From Polynucleobacter meluiroseus (GTDB taxonomy: Bacteria; Pseudomonadota; Gammaproteobacteria; Burkholderiales; Burkholderiaceae): a stretch of 64,000 nt of DNA. How positions within the stretch are numbered: the stretch's first letter is position 1; each line of letters opens with the position of its first letter. This document shows, one piece after another, positions 61,853 to 64,000 of this stretch. The stretch lies in contig CAMCVH010000005.1 of the NCBI GenBank assembly GCA_945881875.1, positions 83,335-147,334 of the forward strand. Direction: 5' to 3'. The notes beneath the pieces are model-generated. The model had not been told where the DNA came from, ran no database searches, and was given only the letters and a program-made list of their open reading frames with translations. The translations under genes and the position numbers were made by a program.

Positions 61853-62197
61853 ATGTTGAGAAAGTTAATCCTCATCCTTTTGCTTATTGGTGCACCCTTG
61901 CAATCTTGGGCTGCATCGCAGATGCCTTTTCAACATTCTTCCTTGGCCCTCAGTGTTGAAGCAACTGATGCATCACAGCATAATTGTCATCAAAACACCT
62001 CAGATTCTTCTGCTGATGACAATCACTCATCGCCCCAAGCTAAAAGTTGTAACTCTTGCGCTTTGTGCATGGCTTTTGCCTTTTTTTATTCAAAGCCAGA
62101 AATAACTCCGACTTCATACTTTGTATCTTTTAAGTCTAGAGATGTGAGTTTCATTAGCCACGACCTAGCCGCACCAATCAAGCCACCCATTCTGTAA
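61853..62197 (+). CDS. Small exported Cys/His protein of copper loci
   Basis: A 114-residue protein with a signal peptide (about 4-20, ending SWAAS), a His/Ser/Asp-rich stretch (HNCHQNTSDSSADDNHSS) and a CNSCALCM motif, then a C-terminal APIKPPIL ending. This build resembles short proteins found ahead of copper-resistance genes, but I cannot name the family. It precedes the TolC-like gene by 55 bp, so is likely part of the same transcript. Confidence 0.6.
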   Translation: MLRKLILILLLIGAPLQSWAASQMPFQHSSLALSVEATDASQHNCHQNTSDSSADDNHSSPQAKSCNSCALCMAFAFFYSKPEITPTSYFVSFKSRDVSFISHDLAAPIKPPIL

Positions 62198-62252
62198 CTC
62201 CCCTAGGATAAGTCCGCCCAAATTTTGGGTTTGATTGTTATTGGAGAGTTAT

Positions 62253-63221
62253 ATGAAGAAACTAATATTTACATTTGCTGGTTTTATGGCCTTGCATGCC
62301 CAAGCCAATTCTGTATGGGTTGAGCAAAATAAACTTGTTGGAGAAATTGGTGGTTGGAAGGTTTATGCTAAAGAGCAGCCTCCTGCAAAGGCGTCATCAA
62401 ATCAGAATATCTTTACATTAAATCAAGCCGTTGAGCGCATGCTGAGTCATCAACTGGATTCGGTTAGCTATTTGCCAGGCTCTGAGTCAATGACTGATTA
62501 CTATGTATTAAGTCCTGCTCAGCGCTCTGCGCTCCAACAGCGATATGCCATCATTTATGAAACATCAAAGTCATATTACGAATTGGTGGCTCAACGAGAA
62601 AAGCTTTCGCACATGGAAGATGTGCTTAACGCTGTAGAAGCTGCTTCAGAGCTAACCGATCGTATGTATAAGGTTGGTAATGTGAATGAGCTCAAGCTTC
62701 TCAACCAGAAGAAAGACTTGTACAAAAAAAGATTGGAATATAAAGCTCTTGAAGCTAAGCATGTAGAAGCAAAAGAGCGTTTCATTCAAAGACTTAACTT
62801 TGTTAACCGAGATGTAAACGTAGATGTCGAGCCTCGCTTACCTGAAATAACAAAAGATTCAAGGAGGCTGACTGACAAAGAACAAAAATCAATCAATCTC
62901 GGAACAATCAGTAATCCTGGGTCTGTTCAGATACGTTCTTTGGCTCGGATTTCCTACGAGAACTACTTGGAAAAATTCAACAAAGCCAGATCCTACAAGG
63001 AAGATATCTTGCCAACCCAAAAGAAGATTTCTGAAGAAAACTTACTCAGATATAACGGGATGCTGATTGATGTATTTCACCTACTAGAAGATGCAGAAAA
63101 ACAAAGTAAAACGGTCATTGAGTATATCGATGCGAACTTAGCTTTATTAATCCAATCCGCCAAATTAGAAAAAGATCTAATCGATGCGCAGATGGATTTC
63201 TCAAATATCAATGTGAGGTAG
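62253..63221 (+). CDS. TolC-family outer-membrane protein
   Basis: A 322-residue exported protein (signal about 3-17, LHAQANS). Long amphipathic helices and the RSYKEDILPTQKKISEENLL, RYNGML segment resemble the second repeat of TolC/OEP efflux proteins. It is shorter than the usual 400-480 residues, so the first half is compressed or partly lost. The ATG at 62253, after GGAGAG, is preferred over an upstream in-frame start. The multicopper oxidase gene starts 3 bp after its stop. No periplasmic adaptor or pump gene is in the window. Confidence 0.77.
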   Translation: MKKLIFTFAGFMALHAQANSVWVEQNKLVGEIGGWKVYAKEQPPAKASSNQNIFTLNQAVERMLSHQLDSVSYLPGSESMTDYYVLSPAQRSALQQRYAIIYETSKSYYELVAQREKLSHMEDVLNAVEAASELTDRMYKVGNVNELKLLNQKKDLYKKRLEYKALEAKHVEAKERFIQRLNFVNRDVNVDVEPRLPEITKDSRRLTDKEQKSINLGTISNPGSVQIRSLARISYENYLEKFNKARSYKEDILPTQKKISEENLLRYNGMLIDVFHLLEDAEKQSKTVIEYIDANLALLIQSAKLEKDLIDAQMDFSNINVR

Positions 63222-63224
63222 TCA

Positions 63225-64000
63225 ATGAACACACGCAGAAAATTTTTAACAGGAGCTGCGGTCACGATGGCTGCTGCTGGAGTAAGTAGACATGCTTTAG
63301 CAAGATTGCCTGAGCCTGTCATTCAAACGAGCCCTAATACACAAAAACCCCTATTTCCCAATAGTGGAAGAGAGTACAACCCAGTCGTGACTCTCAATGG
63401 CTGGACTTTGCCTTGGCGAATGAACAATGGCGTCAAAGAGTTTCATTTGGTGGCCGAGCCAGTTGTCCGTGAGATGGCGCCAGGATTTAAAGCGCACTTA
63501 TGGGGTTACAACGGTCAATCTCCAGGACCCACGATTGAGGTGGTAGAGGGTGATAAGGTCAGAATTTTTGTGACGAATAAGCTACCCGAGCACACATCGA
63601 TACACTGGCATGGTCAACGCCTACCGAATGGTATGGATGGAGTGGCTGGACTAAATCAGCCGGCAATACCATCAGGGAAGACATTTGTGTATGAATTCAC
63701 AGCTCGTCGTCCTGGTACCTTCATGTACCACCCTCACGCTGATGAGATGACTCAAATGGCAATGGGAATGATGGGTTTTTGGGTCACTCACCCGAAAGAA
63801 AAGCACTCAGATATTGATGAGGTCAACCGTGATTTTTGTTTCCTTTTGAATTCATTTGATATTGATCCTGGTAGCTTTACTCCTAACCCAGCAACGATGT
63901 TGGAATTCAACATTTGGGCATGGAATAGCCGAGTCTTTCCTGGTATTGACACTCTGAATGTCCGCTTGAACGACAAAGTGCGTATCCGTGTGGGTAATTT
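63225..64000 (+). CDS. Tat-exported multicopper oxidase (3' end beyond the window)
   Basis: An open frame of at least 258 residues running off the right edge. NTRRKFLTGAAVTMAA is a twin-arginine signal. The cupredoxin domain 1 has the type 2/3 copper motifs TSIHWHGQRLPNGMDG and FMYHPHADEM. A Met-rich QMAMGMMG stretch follows. The protein would oxidise Cu(I) or another substrate in the periplasm; CopA- and CueO-type relatives protect against copper. It is co-transcribed with the TolC-like gene. The C-terminal type 1 site cannot be seen. Confidence 0.9.
   Translation, partial: MNTRRKFLTGAAVTMAAAGVSRHALARLPEPVIQTSPNTQKPLFPNSGREYNPVVTLNGWTLPWRMNNGVKEFHLVAEPVVREMAPGFKAHLWGYNGQSPGPTIEVVEGDKVRIFVTNKLPEHTSIHWHGQRLPNGMDGVAGLNQPAIPSGKTFVYEFTARRPGTFMYHPHADEMTQMAMGMMGFWVTHPKEKHSDIDEVNRDFCFLLNSFDIDPGSFTPNPATMLEFNIWAWNSRVFPGIDTLNVRLNDKVRIRVGN

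Overview
The window comes from a free-living, low-GC betaproteobacterium of the Burkholderiaceae, most likely Polynucleobacter or a close relative. This is inferred from gene order (ribF-ileS-lspA-coaBC-dut, xseB-ispA-dxs-folE2, valS-galU opposite uvrD, polA opposite a DUF2782 gene and thrB, tsaD opposite rpsU-yqeY-dnaG-rpoD), from BPSS1780-family and ThrB-type proteins, and from the modest GC content. No database search was possible. All functional calls rest on motifs, length and context.

Positions 1-51,230 are ordinary core chromosome. They hold the 3' end of argG, ppnP, clpS-clpA, dut/coaBC/lspA/ileS/ribF, purN-rsmB, a fatty-acid desaturase, ribosomal proteins L33/L28, radC, slpA-ispH, argD, a flavin/2Fe-2S reductase, glnS, tctAB, alaS-tusA, valS-galU, uvrD, thrB, polA, an exported dienelactone-hydrolase-like protein coupled to a ZIP transporter, a sulfurtransferase, a Rieske oxygenase, the isoprenoid operon xseB-ispA-dxs with folE2, tsaD, and the macromolecular-synthesis operon rpsU-yqeY-dnaG-rpoD. 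Genes are tightly packed, with many 1-20 bp overlaps.

Just after rpoD lies a CAU-anticodon tRNA, most like tRNA-Ile2. From there the character changes. The 3' half of this tRNA plus downstream DNA is repeated about 8.2 kb away (63 bp identical, then roughly 110 bp diverged). Near the repeats are extra T-loop-like core sequences and several TGTGTAGT octamers in both orientations. This looks like tandem or nested integration scars at a tRNA 3' end. The 8.2-kb interval carries lldD, a divergent LldR/PdhR-type regulator, ppc and ppsA, then an open frame joining a tyrosine-integrase N-terminus to the last ~34 residues of SmpB. The genes form a coherent route from lactate to pyruvate to PEP to oxaloacetate. 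The lldD-regulator gap holds two TGGT-N3-ACCA palindromes of the type bound by FadR-subfamily regulators.

Beyond the second repeat (59,571-64,000) is a metal-associated accessory cluster: a DUF3147-like membrane protein, a small exported protein, a HupE/UreJ-type membrane protein, a His-rich exported protein, a Cys/His-containing small exported protein, a TolC-like outer-membrane protein and a Tat-exported multicopper oxidase that runs off the end. Its probable role is copper handling. It may be cargo of a second element whose far end lies outside the window.
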